A stretch of DNA of 64,000 bases from a virus. A program made the translations under genes and the position numbers. Positions 46,610 to 55,716 of this stretch are shown piece by piece. Position 1 is the stretch's first letter. Each line of letters begins with the position of its first letter. The notes below the pieces were generated by a model. That model was not told where the DNA came from and ran no database searches. It saw nothing but the letters and a program-made list of their open reading frames with translations. The stretch is from the IMG/VR virus record IMGVR_UViG_3300046694_000296, positions 1-64,000 of that record, one strand, 5' to 3'.

Positions 46610-49600
46610 TTGAATATCAAGCATCTGCTTTCCGCGAGGTCGGACTTCTCGCTCGGGGAGTCCACGCTGCAGGTCGGCACCCTGATCGAAACCGCGAAGG
46701 CACAGGGTTACGAGACGGTTGCGCTGGTGGACAACATGTCCATCTCCAACATGGTCGCGTTCACGGACAAGGCGAAGAAAGCGGGGATCAAGCCGATCGT
46801 GGGCTGCACGATCCGCATGGTCGACGATCCGACCTACCGCAAGCCGCCGAAGGCGTCGGGCGAGGTCGAGCGTCCGAACCCGCTCGTCATGCTCAAGGTC
46901 TACGCGAAGACCGACGCGGGCCTGCGCAGCCTCATGAAGCTGCTCTCCAAGGGCAACAGCCCGGAATACTTCTACTATCACTCGCGGGTGGGCCTCGAGG
47001 ACGTGCTGCAGCTGGAAGAGTGCGCGGTCGCGACCGGTGACTTCTACGGCCTGTTCCATCACAAGCGGTGGGAGGAGATCGCGTATCGCCTGAGCGAGAA
47101 GTTCGGCCGCGACTTCTGTGTGGAGTTCGTGCCCGGCGCGACGCCGCTGCACAAGACGCTCAACAAGCTCGCGCTCACCTGCCTCGACCGCTTCACCGCG
47201 ACGCCGATCGGCACCTGGCCCGCGCTCTATGCGACCGACGATCAGGCCGACAGCCTCGACGTGCTGCGCGCGATTCTCGGCAACAACAAGATGACCGACC
47301 GGTGGCTGAACAAGCCCTACCTGCGGAACTTCTCGGTGCGCGCGCCGGGCGATCTGGTGAAGGCGCTCGTCGCCGAAGGCTTGCCCGCGAAAGAGATCAT
47401 CAAAGGCAACCAGGCGCTTGTCGATTCGTGCACGTTCGAATTCAAGAAGCTCGACCCGTGCCTGCCGAAGATGGCAGAGGACGAGTTCAAAGCGCTCTGC
47501 GCCGAAGTCGCGAAGGGCTGGGCGCAACGCTTTGCGGCGCCCGTGCTCGGGCACAAGCCGGAACCCGAAGAGCTGCCGCAATACAAAGCGCGGCTCGCCT
47601 ACGAGCTCGACGTGCTCCGCAAAATGGGCTTCTCGGGCTACTTCCTGCTCGTGCAGCACATCGTCCAGTGGAGCAAGCAAAACGGAATTTTGGTCGGTCC
47701 CGGCCGCGGGAGCGTTGGCGGTTCCCTCGTCGCTTACCTGATGGGAATCACGGACGTCGATCCGATCCGCTTCAATCTGCTGTTCGAGCGCTTCATCAAT
47801 CCGGAGCGTCTCGACTTGCCCGACGCCGACCTCGACTTCATGTCCAAGCGCCGGCACGAGGTGATCGATTACATCGCCACTCACTTCGGGCGCGAGAACG
47901 TCGCGGGCGTGTCCAACTACAACACGATGGGCGCCGCGGGCGTGATGCGCGATACGTCGCGTGTCCACGAACTCAACCCGTTCGACTATGCCTGCTCGAA
48001 GCAGATGGAAAAGCAGCACGGGGTGTCGCTCTCGCTGGAGGAGTCGGCCGCGATCGTGCCAGAGATCGACAAGTTCAAGGGCAGCTTCCCGGACATTTGG
48101 AAGCACATGGTGAACCTCGAAGGTGCCGCGCGCGGTCTTGGGCAGCATGCAGCGGGCGTCATCGTCGCGGGCGAGCCGATCGTCAACCGCGCCGTGGTCG
48201 AAACCCGCACGGGCGGGCCGGTCTGCAATTGGGACAAGCGAACGGTCGAGGACTTCGGGCTCATCAAGATGGACATTTTGGGCTTGACTAACCTCGACGT
48301 GATGAAGCTCGCCGCCGACTACATCAAGGAGCGGCACGGCAAGACGATCGACTTCCTGCGGCTGCCGCTCGACGACAAGAAGGTGCTGGAAGCATTCGGG
48401 CGGGGCGACACCACGGGCGTGTTCCAGTTCGAGTCGCCCGGCATGCGCCGGCTCTTGCGTGAGATGGCGCTATCGGGCGCGGTGACGTTCGACGATCTGG
48501 TGGCGGTGGTCGCGCTGTATCGCCCGGGTCCGCTCGACGCGGGTCTGTGCGACGACTACGTGGCGATCAAGCAGGGTTCCAAGCAGCCGTATTACGAGCA
48601 CCCGAACATGGCCCCTGCGCTCAAGGACACCTACGGGGTGATCGTGTATCAGGAGCAGGTGATGCAGATCGCGCGTGACCTGGCGGGCTTCTCGATGGCG
48701 GGCGCCGACCATCTGCGTAAAGCGATGGGTAAGAAGGACAAGGAGAAGATGGCCGAAATGCGCGACAAGTGGGTGGCCGGTTGCGTGTCGCACTCGGGCA
48801 TGACCGAAGGCTCGGCCAATGCGCTCTTCGACAAGATCGAAGTGTTCGCCGGATACGCCTTCAACAAATCGCACTCAGTGGAGTATGCGGTCATCAGCTG
48901 GTGGACGATGTGGCTGAAGGTCAACTACCCGGCCGAATACTTTGCGGCCTCGCTCACTGAGATCGACAAAGAAGAGAAGCGCGAGCCGCTCGTGCAGGAT
49001 GCGCGGCGCATGAGCATGCAGGTGTTGCCGCCCGATATAAACCGGTCAAGCGCCCGGGTAGAGATCGTGGGCGAGGATAAGCTCTACGCCCCGTTCCAGG
49101 CGCTCAAGGGTTTATCCGAGAAGGCGGCAGGCTACATCGTAGACGCACGCATAAAGTGGGGCAAGCCGTTCGCGAACCGCACCGACTTCGACGCCGCAAT
49201 GAAGGCGGCAGGCTACACCGGCCGGCACATCAACCAGGCGGTCAAGGACAAACTCGTGCTGATCGGTGCCTTCGCCGAGTGCGAGGGCGACAAGGTGCCC
49301 GCCATGCACCCCGATCGGCTGAAAAACCGCATCGAGCTACTGCCAGGTTTCACGGTCGATACTGTGAAAGCTGACCGAACGCTTAACGCTGAGCACCTCG
49401 CCTTGCTGCAATTGGTGCGCATCGGTGAGGAGACGCGCTCGTGCGAGAAGTGCTCGCTCAAGGGCGGCTGTCACCCGATGCCGCGCATCGGGAAGACGCC
49501 GAAGTTCATGGTCGTGTCCGACAACCCGAACTGGCAGGAGGAAAAGGCAGGGAAGCTCCTCGAAGGCGATAACGCGAAGCTCGTCATCAACGCGTTGAAG

Positions 49601-49954
49601 GAAGCGGGGCTCTCGGCACAGGACGGGTATTTCACGACGCTCGTGAAGTCCGGCAAGCCGAAGGATCAGAAGACGCTCACGAACGAACAGATCAACGGTT
49701 GCTCCGAATACCTCAAGCGCGAGCTGGAGATTCTCAAGCCGCCGGTGGTCGTGACACTCGGGAGCAACGCGGCGCGCTTCTTTGCGCCGGGCGTGAAGGG
49801 CGGCTCGATGGAGCTCGCGGGCAAGGTCATCTTCGACCCGAAGCTCGACGCCTCGATTGTTTTTGGCATCAACCCGGGGCAGATTTTCCATGACCCGGGC
49901 AAGTATTCCGTTTTGCAAACCGTGGCCGCGAAGGTGGCCGACCTTATCACCTGA
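46610..49954 (+). CDS. dnaE: DNA polymerase III alpha-type (DnaE) fused to UDG-4-like domain
   Basis: 1114 residues. A PHP domain (residues 1-200) has lost most of its metal ligands. The polymerase core carries the palm PDADLDF (D407 and D409 as metal ligands) and GPGRGS. Residues about 905-1114 are a separate domain: CEKC (C945, C948), VVSDNPNWQEEKAGKLL, VVTLGSNAARFF and another Cys at 1031, like family-4 uracil-DNA glycosylases; the usual catalytic GE.PG motif is altered to SDNPN. Cellular DnaE ends with OB and tau-binding parts, which this fusion replaces. It is the phage replicative polymerase; the UDG-like domain may be a DNA scanner rather than an active enzyme. Confidence 0.85.
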   Translation: MNIKHLLSARSDFSLGESTLQVGTLIETAKAQGYETVALVDNMSISNMVAFTDKAKKAGIKPIVGCTIRMVDDPTYRKPPKASGEVERPNPLVMLKVYAKTDAGLRSLMKLLSKGNSPEYFYYHSRVGLEDVLQLEECAVATGDFYGLFHHKRWEEIAYRLSEKFGRDFCVEFVPGATPLHKTLNKLALTCLDRFTATPIGTWPALYATDDQADSLDVLRAILGNNKMTDRWLNKPYLRNFSVRAPGDLVKALVAEGLPAKEIIKGNQALVDSCTFEFKKLDPCLPKMAEDEFKALCAEVAKGWAQRFAAPVLGHKPEPEELPQYKARLAYELDVLRKMGFSGYFLLVQHIVQWSKQNGILVGPGRGSVGGSLVAYLMGITDVDPIRFNLLFERFINPERLDLPDADLDFMSKRRHEVIDYIATHFGRENVAGVSNYNTMGAAGVMRDTSRVHELNPFDYACSKQMEKQHGVSLSLEESAAIVPEIDKFKGSFPDIWKHMVNLEGAARGLGQHAAGVIVAGEPIVNRAVVETRTGGPVCNWDKRTVEDFGLIKMDILGLTNLDVMKLAADYIKERHGKTIDFLRLPLDDKKVLEAFGRGDTTGVFQFESPGMRRLLREMALSGAVTFDDLVAVVALYRPGPLDAGLCDDYVAIKQGSKQPYYEHPNMAPALKDTYGVIVYQEQVMQIARDLAGFSMAGADHLRKAMGKKDKEKMAEMRDKWVAGCVSHSGMTEGSANALFDKIEVFAGYAFNKSHSVEYAVISWWTMWLKVNYPAEYFAASLTEIDKEEKREPLVQDARRMSMQVLPPDINRSSARVEIVGEDKLYAPFQALKGLSEKAAGYIVDARIKWGKPFANRTDFDAAMKAAGYTGRHINQAVKDKLVLIGAFAECEGDKVPAMHPDRLKNRIELLPGFTVDTVKADRTLNAEHLALLQLVRIGEETRSCEKCSLKGGCHPMPRIGKTPKFMVVSDNPNWQEEKAGKLLEGDNAKLVINALKEAGLSAQDGYFTTLVKSGKPKDQKTLTNEQINGCSEYLKRELEILKPPVVVTLGSNAARFFAPGVKGGSMELAGKVIFDPKLDASIVFGINPGQIFHDPGKYSVLQTVAAKVADLIT

Positions 49955-49970
49955 CACTCAAGGAACAAAC

Positions 49971-50639
49971 ATGAGCACCGATACGCTCTCGATCGAAGAA
50001 ATGGCTGCCCTCGTCGGCGACCTGGAGAACCCGCCCGTCGCCGGCGCGAACGCCGCAGTGACCACGCCCACCGTAGCGGCTGCCGCCAATGCGCCGGCCG
50101 CCACCACAGCGCCGGCGCCCGCGGTCACGAAGTCGGGCCTGAAGGTCTTCGTGGACGTGGCGCAGCTCAAGAAGGATCTGCAGGTCAACCCGAACGATCT
50201 GGACGATGCGGTCATCAGCCAGGCACCGATGTTCGTGCATTACGCGCAGCAAGCCGCGTATGCGCGCCGCCAGTATGAGAAGGCGAAGCTCGCGGCCGAC
50301 ATCCTCGAAAGCCAGCTCGATAGTGCCTGGCGCAAGAAGCTCGCGGAAGACGGCGGCAAGGTGACCGAGAAGATGGTCGAGAACGCCGTCAAAGCGGACC
50401 CGCGCTATGCCAACGCGCAGAACCAGATCATCGAGGCGCGCGCGCTTTTCGACATCGCCAACGATGCGCGCGAAGCCTACATGCAGCGCAAGGACATGAT
50501 CGTGCAGGTGTCGGTCGATCGCCGTCGCGAGCGTGAAGGGCAGCTGCGCATCCTCGCCGCGAAGGAAGGCGAGAACGCTGTGCAGTCGGGCCGCGAAGCC
50601 GCGCTCGCCGCCGAAGCCGCTCGCCGCCAAGCCGCCTGA
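49971..50639 (+). CDS. UvsY-like recombination mediator candidate
   Basis: 222 residues from ATG 49971. After an Ala/Thr/Pro N-terminus (to residue 55) there is a helical domain with the order seen in UvsY-type proteins: QAPMFVHYAQQAAYARRQYEK, DILESQLDSAWRKKLAE, VTEKMVENAVKADPRY, then MQRKDMIVQVSVDRRRERE. The next genes are gp32-like and RecA-like, the partners a mediator loads. No sequence motif is unique, so this rests on pattern and context. Confidence 0.5.
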   Translation: MSTDTLSIEEMAALVGDLENPPVAGANAAVTTPTVAAAANAPAATTAPAPAVTKSGLKVFVDVAQLKKDLQVNPNDLDDAVISQAPMFVHYAQQAAYARRQYEKAKLAADILESQLDSAWRKKLAEDGGKVTEKMVENAVKADPRYANAQNQIIEARALFDIANDAREAYMQRKDMIVQVSVDRRREREGQLRILAAKEGENAVQSGREAALAAEAARRQAA

Positions 50640-50667
50640 AGGATCTTTCAACCTTTTCGAGGTCCGG

Positions 50668-50685
50668 TAAGTGACGCGTTACTAT
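50668..50685 (+). promoter_or_regulatory. Dispersed palindrome, copy 15, with TATACT
   Basis: TAAGTGACGCGTTACTAT with TATACT 50683-50688. A hairpin follows at 50708-50723 (GTGAC/GTCAC), and a lone half-site GTGACTTAC is near 50743. Confidence 0.8.
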
Positions 50686-50785
50686 ACTTGACGATGCAGG
50701 GCGAGACGGTGACGAAGCTGTCACAGCCTCGTCCGCAAAACCTGTGACTTACTACCTCCAAACTCTGACTAAGGAAACAAAAACC

Positions 50786-51826
50786 ATGTCTACTCAAGCT
50801 CTGATGGAACTGCTGCAAAAGCGCAAGGCTGCAACCGGTGGTCAAAAGACGATCAAGCCGAAGGCTGGTCGCAACCGTTACCGCATCCTCCCGGGATGGC
50901 GCACGAACGGTGACCCGACGTTCTTCCATGACTTCGGCCAGCACTTCATCAAGGACGCGGCGGGGCAGGTGAAGGCGGTCTACATTTGCGCGGACAAGAC
51001 CTTCGGTCGTCCGTGCGAGGTGTGCGATGCGGTCGCGCAGGGCATCCAGATGTCCACCGACGACGTGCAGAAGAAGCGCGTCGAGGAAGCGAAGTCGAGC
51101 GGCCGCGTGCTGCTCAACGTCCTCGAGCTCGACGGCACGCAGCCGACGGTGCCGCAGATTCTCGAAGTCGCGCCGACGGTGTTCAACGGCAAGAAGGGCG
51201 TGGGCGGCATCATCGCGCTGTTCGACGAATGGCCCAACATGCTCGACCCGAACACCGGCAACGACATCATCGTCGAAAAGTCGGGCGCGGGCCTCGACAC
51301 GGCCTACAGCGTGCAGATCGCGGGTGCCTCGAAGCCGGTTCCGGCCGAAGCGCTCACGAAGCTGAACGATCTCGACGCCTACGTGATGCAGGAAAACGCG
51401 CAAGCGCAGCAGCGCGCTCTCGCCTCGGTGCGTCAGGTCGCGGGCCTCCCGGCCCCGACGCAGACCTACCAGCCGGCCGCAGCACTCCCGGCAGGTGCGT
51501 CGAACGTCTACACCGCGCAGGGGGCGACACCGTGGGAAGCCGACGAGACGCTCGACATCGGCACGCTCGCGAACCCGGCAGTGGCCGCAGCAGTTGCGAC
51601 GCCCGCTCAGCCGGTCGCAGCAGCGCCGGTGCAGCCCGCAACTGCCGAAGTGGCAGCGGCGGTCGCAGCGGTCGCCACGCAGGTTGCGCAGCCGGTGGCA
51701 GTCGCACAGCCCGCAGTCGCGACGCCTGCACCCGCAGCAGTGGCCCAGCCCGCAGTTGCAGCAGCCCCGGCTGCCGCAGCAGGCACGGGCGACCCGGAGC
51801 TCGACGCTCTGCTCGCGGGCCTGTAA
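50786..51826 (+). CDS. gp32-like single-stranded DNA-binding protein
   Basis: 346 residues from ATG 50786. The N-terminal 180 residues carry the gp32-type core: YRILPGWR, FFHDFGQHFI, KTFGRPCEVCDAV with a zinc-type Cys pair. Residues about 215-330 are an Ala/Pro/Val-rich linker. The end DPELDALLAGL is acidic-hydrophobic, the usual partner-docking tail of SSBs. It should coat ssDNA at forks and cooperate with RecA and the mediator. Confidence 0.8.
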   Translation: MSTQALMELLQKRKAATGGQKTIKPKAGRNRYRILPGWRTNGDPTFFHDFGQHFIKDAAGQVKAVYICADKTFGRPCEVCDAVAQGIQMSTDDVQKKRVEEAKSSGRVLLNVLELDGTQPTVPQILEVAPTVFNGKKGVGGIIALFDEWPNMLDPNTGNDIIVEKSGAGLDTAYSVQIAGASKPVPAEALTKLNDLDAYVMQENAQAQQRALASVRQVAGLPAPTQTYQPAAALPAGASNVYTAQGATPWEADETLDIGTLANPAVAAAVATPAQPVAAAPVQPATAEVAAAVAAVATQVAQPVAVAQPAVATPAPAAVAQPAVAAAPAAAAGTGDPELDALLAGL

Positions 51827-51847
51827 TCGAAGCCTGATGTAACGACC

Positions 51848-51873
51848 AGCGGCGGGGCTCACACCTCGCCGCT
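51848..51873 (+). terminator. Hairpin after the SSB gene
   Basis: AGCGGCGGGG (51848-51857) against CCTCGCCGCT (51864-51873), short AT-rich 3' end; weak terminator. Confidence 0.5.
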
Positions 51874-51894
51874 TCTCATTGAGAGGTTTCGATA

Positions 51895-52833
51895 GTGGCA
51901 AACACATTCCTTGTTGACGCGAACTCCATCGGTCGCGCATCGCATTCCGGCACCGTGCTCACGGTCGGCAAGTTCCAGACGCAGGCGGTCTTCGGGTTTG
52001 TGCGCTCAATGGGCGCGCTGTATCGCGACTATCCGGCGTTCGAAAAGTCATTCGTGCTGTGGGACGGACGCGCGGACTTTCGTTACGCGATCCACCCCGG
52101 CTACAAGGGCAAGCGCAAAGACGCGCTGGTCGATCCGGTAAAGGCTGCTGAGCGCGCGGCATACGACGCACAAGTGCCCTTCATCAAGAAGGCGCTCGAT
52201 CTGTTGGGCGTGCCACAGATGGTGAACGCCGAGCGCGAAGCAGACGACCTCGGGGGCTTTCTCGTGCCGCGCTTGACGAAAACGGGGAAGGTGCTGCTAG
52301 TCACGGGCGACACCGACTGGTGGCAGCTCGTCGGCCCGAACTGCGATTGGTTCGATCCTCGCAAAGCGGGCATGTATGTGTCGCTCGAAGACTTCTTCCA
52401 GAAGACCGGCTACTTCACCCCGGACGAATACATCGAGGGCAAGGCGCTGATCGGGGATACGACCGACGACATTCCGCCGGCCGGCGGCATCGGTAAGAAG
52501 GGCGCACCGGAGTTCATGGCGCAGTTTCGCTCGATGCAGAAGTTCCGCGACATGTGCGACGCGGGCGAATTTCAGCCGAAGCTCAAGAAGCACGTCGAGC
52601 TGTGGAAGGGCGAGAGCCGCCGCAACTGGGACAGGAACATGCAGCTCATGGACCTGCGCAACGCGCCCGCACCGGACCCGGCGAAGACCACGATCACGCA
52701 GGGCACGCTCAACGAGGATGGGTTTCGCGCGCTGTGTGAGCGCCTCGCATTTCGGTCGATTCTCGCGCAATGGGATCACTTCATGACCCCGTTTCGCCAA
52801 CGTTACCAGGCGCGTCTCGCGCGCGCCGCTTGA
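51895..52833 (+). CDS. 5'-3' exonuclease, FEN / T4 RNase H type
   Basis: 312 residues from GTG 51895. Metal-site motifs: FLVDANSI, LWDGRADFR, EREADDLGG, LVTGDTDWWQLV and IGDTTDDIPPAGGIG, the last being the helix-hairpin-helix. It removes RNA primers and flap ends on the lagging strand so that the phage ligase can seal them. Confidence 0.85.
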   Translation: MANTFLVDANSIGRASHSGTVLTVGKFQTQAVFGFVRSMGALYRDYPAFEKSFVLWDGRADFRYAIHPGYKGKRKDALVDPVKAAERAAYDAQVPFIKKALDLLGVPQMVNAEREADDLGGFLVPRLTKTGKVLLVTGDTDWWQLVGPNCDWFDPRKAGMYVSLEDFFQKTGYFTPDEYIEGKALIGDTTDDIPPAGGIGKKGAPEFMAQFRSMQKFRDMCDAGEFQPKLKKHVELWKGESRRNWDRNMQLMDLRNAPAPDPAKTTITQGTLNEDGFRALCERLAFRSILAQWDHFMTPFRQRYQARLARAA

Positions 52834-52845
52834 AGGACAAAGAAC

Positions 52846-53100
52846 ATGGACGACATTGTGATTGAAAAGCACGTCCCGCCGCCGAAGGCAGGACACGGTT
52901 CATGGGGCAGCGTGCTCGCCCGCATGGAGGTCAACGACTCGTTTGTCGCTGACGACGAGAAGGCAGCGCGCGGGGCGATTCGCACCGCGGCCGCGCGCCT
53001 GAACATCGCCCTGACGATCCGCAAGGAAGTGGACGCAGACGGGAAACTTATCGAAGGAAAAATGCGCGTGTGGCGCATCGAAAAGGAGCAAGCAGAATGA
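52846..53100 (+). CDS. Small unknown protein next to RecA
   Basis: 84 residues. A short central helix pair (DEKAARGAIRTAAARLNIALTIR) followed by strands (GKLIEGKMRVWRI) gives a compact winged shape. It overlaps the start of RecA, so it is translationally coupled. Perhaps a RecA or DNA-fork accessory; no match known. Confidence 0.5.
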   Translation: MDDIVIEKHVPPPKAGHGSWGSVLARMEVNDSFVADDEKAARGAIRTAAARLNIALTIRKEVDADGKLIEGKMRVWRIEKEQAE

Positions 53101-54155
53101 GCATCGCAGACGATCTGGCAAAAGCAATCATGGGTGCAGTGGGTGAGTCCGACGCCGAGCTCGAGGTTCCCGGCTACATCGACACCGGCTACGAGCCGCT
53201 CAACGAGATCCTCTCGGGCGACCCGAAGAACGGCGGCATCGCGATGGGTCGCATCTTCGAAATCTTCGGCCCGTCATCGTCGGGCAAGACGTGGCTTGCC
53301 ACGCAGCTCATGAAGCAGGCGCAGGTGATGGGCGGCATCGCGCTGTTCATGGACCACGAACTGACCTTCCAGCAGCCGTTCGCTGAGAAGTCGGGCCTCA
53401 CGACGGAGTTCCCGTGGTTCATCTACAAGCGCCCCGATACGTGGGAAGCCTCGAACACGATGGCTCTGCAAGCGGCCGACGCGATTCGCAAGAGCAAGAA
53501 GCTCGATCCGCTGGCGCCCATCGTAGTCGTGTTCGATTCGGTCGCCGCGATGATCCCGCAGTCCGTGTTCGAGAAGGGCATCACGGACTACAACATGAAC
53601 GACACGACGGCGCTCGCTCGCGTGTCCTCGACGACGCTCAAGTCCATCAACCAGCAGTCGGCGAAGATGAATGTGACGATCGTCTACCTGAACCAGATCC
53701 GCACGAAGCCGGGCGTGGTCTACGGTGACCCGACGACGACCCCGGGCGGCTCGGCGTTCGAGTTCTATGCCACCGGCCGTCTCGCGTTGGGCAAGAAGTT
53801 CATCAAGGCGAAGGTCAACGGCAAGGACGAGATCGTCGGACAGCTGATGGGCATCGAGACGAAGAAGAACAAGCTGGCTCGCCCGCGTCAAGAGGTCGAT
53901 CTGCGCCTGCAGTTCCTCGACGATGGCATGACGACCGTGAACCTGACGCTCTCGCTGCTCGACCACGCGGTCGCCGTGGGCAAGCTGAAGAAGCTCTCCA
54001 CGGGCCGCATCGAGTGGATCAACGGGTCGAGCTACCCGCCGGGCCAGCTCGCGGACATGATCGACAAGGGCGGCCTGAAGACGGCGCTCCTGCACGTCAT
54101 CTACCCGAACCACTACCCGGCGCCCGCAGTCGCCCCGGTCGCGGCAGCAGCCTAA
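53097..54155 (+). CDS. recA: RecA/UvsX-like recombinase
   Basis: 352 residues from ATG 53097. Walker A GPSSSGKTW (about 58-66), followed by VVFDSVAAMIP (Walker B), and the NQIRTKPGVVYGDPTTTPGG loop L2 with the Gly-Gly ssDNA contact. The C-terminal lid ends in PAPAVAPVAAAA. Promotes strand exchange for recombination-dependent phage replication and repair. Confidence 0.9.
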   Translation: MSIADDLAKAIMGAVGESDAELEVPGYIDTGYEPLNEILSGDPKNGGIAMGRIFEIFGPSSSGKTWLATQLMKQAQVMGGIALFMDHELTFQQPFAEKSGLTTEFPWFIYKRPDTWEASNTMALQAADAIRKSKKLDPLAPIVVVFDSVAAMIPQSVFEKGITDYNMNDTTALARVSSTTLKSINQQSAKMNVTIVYLNQIRTKPGVVYGDPTTTPGGSAFEFYATGRLALGKKFIKAKVNGKDEIVGQLMGIETKKNKLARPRQEVDLRLQFLDDGMTTVNLTLSLLDHAVAVGKLKKLSTGRIEWINGSSYPPGQLADMIDKGGLKTALLHVIYPNHYPAPAVAPVAAAA

Positions 54156-54162
54156 CCCATCC

Positions 54163-54204
54163 CGCTCCCTATACTCGAAAGCAGGTCAATCGAGATAGGG
54201 AGCG
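54163..54204 (+). other. Ribosome-site hairpin with embedded TATACT
   Basis: CGCTCCCTAT plus CTCGA (54163-54178, one unpaired A) pair with TCGAG plus ATAGGGAGCG (54190-54204). The right arm holds the GGGAG ribosome site of the next gene (ATG 54209). TATACT at 54170-54175 lies in the left arm. Confidence 0.75.
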
Positions 54205-54208
54205 CGCG

Positions 54209-54568
54209 ATGGAACAACACGTAATCGAATTTGCGCCGCCGGCCGAAGGGCTCGACGGCGTTTCTGTTTTCAACACCTTTCGCCTCGGGCGAGTGTGGCA
54301 CGAACGTCTGAAAGAGGGCGACGAGGTGTTCCTCATGTGGGCGAAGAAGATGCAGGTGTTCGGGCGCGCGACGGTCGGCCCGGTGCACAAGGGCAAGCTC
54401 AGGGAGCTCGCCGAAGCGCACGCGCGGTTCAACCACAACCAGACAGCGAACCCCGACACGGCGGGCGCTGCGGATCGTCTGATCGCCAACATGACGAAGC
54501 GCTATGGGCCACACATGGTTCACGACAATAAGCTTTCGACAGTCATTTATTTGCAGAGGATCGAATGA
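54209..54568 (+). CDS. Unknown protein, possible PUA/ASCH-like fold
   Basis: 119 residues from ATG 54209. The pattern SVFNTFRLGRVWHERLKEGDEVFLMWAKKMQVFGRATVGPV recalls ASCH/PUA-like RNA-binding beta-barrels, where WHERLKEGDEV is the typical turn. Its ribosome site is locked in a hairpin, so translation is probably timed. Starts a run of three small overlapping unknown genes. Confidence 0.45.
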   Translation: MEQHVIEFAPPAEGLDGVSVFNTFRLGRVWHERLKEGDEVFLMWAKKMQVFGRATVGPVHKGKLRELAEAHARFNHNQTANPDTAGAADRLIANMTKRYGPHMVHDNKLSTVIYLQRIE

Positions 54569-54816
54569 TCGACATTCCAATCGAACTACCCGCGGGGTGG
54601 CGGGCATCGCGCTTTGACGACGACTGCATCATGGTCTGCGCGCCGGGCCTCGGTCGCGTCGCCGTGACCATCAACGTGAAGGAGCGCTCCTTCGTTCTGG
54701 GCGCGCTGCGTCCGCGTCGCACCGTGCTCGGCGTGGACGTCTATCGCGGGCGCGGCTGGCAGGCGCAACTCTACACGGCCGCCGTCGAAGCATTGCAGAG
54801 GTCGCTCAATGGCTGA
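54565..54816 (+). CDS. Small unknown protein
   Basis: 83 residues, ATGA coupling to the previous gene. Beta-rich with paired strands (GRVAVTINVKERSFVLG, RTVLGVDVYRGRGWQAQL) and a closing helix. No motif of known function. Confidence 0.5.
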   Translation: MIDIPIELPAGWRASRFDDDCIMVCAPGLGRVAVTINVKERSFVLGALRPRRTVLGVDVYRGRGWQAQLYTAAVEALQRSLNG

Positions 54817-55252
54817 GCTCAAGGTCAAAGAGTGGAAGCCCTCGACCTGCGGCAAATTCCAGTGCGCCAAGGTCAAGAAGGGCCACAGCCTCTACGGCGA
54901 GATCCGCAAGTATCCGAACGGCATGTCGATCTACTGGGCCTTTCGCAAGCCCGACGAGGTGTTCGTGGAGCTCGACGCCTGGGCGGTGGATACCGAGACG
55001 ATCTCCGTCATGAAGAGCCGACGCGTCACGCACATCGGCATTCTGGTGAGCAACGGCGACCAATACCTCACGCGCATCGAGACGATGACCGACAAGGACA
55101 AGGGCGCCGTGGTCCTGAACTACAGCAAGCACAAGGGCGCTCGCGGCAAGTTCGGCGCGCGCCAGTGGTATCTGCCGCGCTCGCAGTTCGTGCAGCAACT
55201 CGCGCCGCCGGAGTCGACGCTGGAGCAGATGAAGATCAGAGGGCGCAGATAA
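54809..55252 (+). CDS. Unknown basic protein
   Basis: 147 residues, 8-base overlap with the previous gene. Positive charge is spread along the chain (KVKEWKPSTCGKFQCAKVKKGH, then NYSKHKGARGKFGARQWYL), consistent with nucleic-acid binding. Part of the three-gene unknown set after recA. Confidence 0.5.
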   Translation: MAELKVKEWKPSTCGKFQCAKVKKGHSLYGEIRKYPNGMSIYWAFRKPDEVFVELDAWAVDTETISVMKSRRVTHIGILVSNGDQYLTRIETMTDKDKGAVVLNYSKHKGARGKFGARQWYLPRSQFVQQLAPPESTLEQMKIRGRR

Positions 55253-55267
55253 GTAAGCCGTTACGTG
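55250..55267 (+). promoter_or_regulatory. Dispersed palindrome, copy 16
   Basis: TAAGTAAGCCGTTACGTG; ends close to a TACAAT (55273-55278) and a small hairpin TCATT/AATGA in front of the next gene. Confidence 0.65.
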
Positions 55268-55308
55268 TTTGCTACAATCGGTCATTCTGAAATGAGGGAA
55301 CCAACACG

Positions 55309-55716
55309 ATGATTCTAGCCAGTGCTCTGCTGTGCCTTACTTTGAACGTGTATCACGAAAGCCGGGACCAACCCATCCTCGGGCAATACGCCGTCGCCGC
55401 CGTCACCATGAACCGCGCGGGCGACGATCCGGCCAAGGTCTGCGAGGTCGTCACGCAGCCGCATCAATTCAGCTGGACGACCACTAAGCTCGCGCGCGAC
55501 CGCAAGGGCTGGCGGCTCAAGACGGCGGGCGTGCCCAAAGACGACTTCGCCTGGATGATCGCGAGCCGCATCGCCTACAACACGCTCACCGGCAAGAAGA
55601 TCGACCTCACGCGCGGCGCGACCTACTTCCACACGAAAGCCGTGCGCCCAAGCTGGCGCGAGAAGTTCATCCGGGCTGTCACCATCGGCGACCACGTTTT
55701 TTATCGCGTCACGTAA
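55309..55716 (+). CDS. Cell wall hydrolase, SleB/CwlJ-type
   Basis: 135 residues. Recognised by TLNVYHESRDQPILGQYAVAAVTMNRAG and later ATYFHTKAVRPSW, the hallmarks of the SleB hydrolase_2 group; the Glu in YHESR is the proposed catalytic residue. No full signal peptide is evident, although residues 1-12 are hydrophobic. It is about 30 kb from the lysis block and flanked by two palindrome copies, so it might act in entry, in prophage cell-wall remodelling or in superinfection control rather than lysis. Confidence 0.75.
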   Translation: MILASALLCLTLNVYHESRDQPILGQYAVAAVTMNRAGDDPAKVCEVVTQPHQFSWTTTKLARDRKGWRLKTAGVPKDDFAWMIASRIAYNTLTGKKIDLTRGATYFHTKAVRPSWREKFIRAVTIGDHVFYRVT

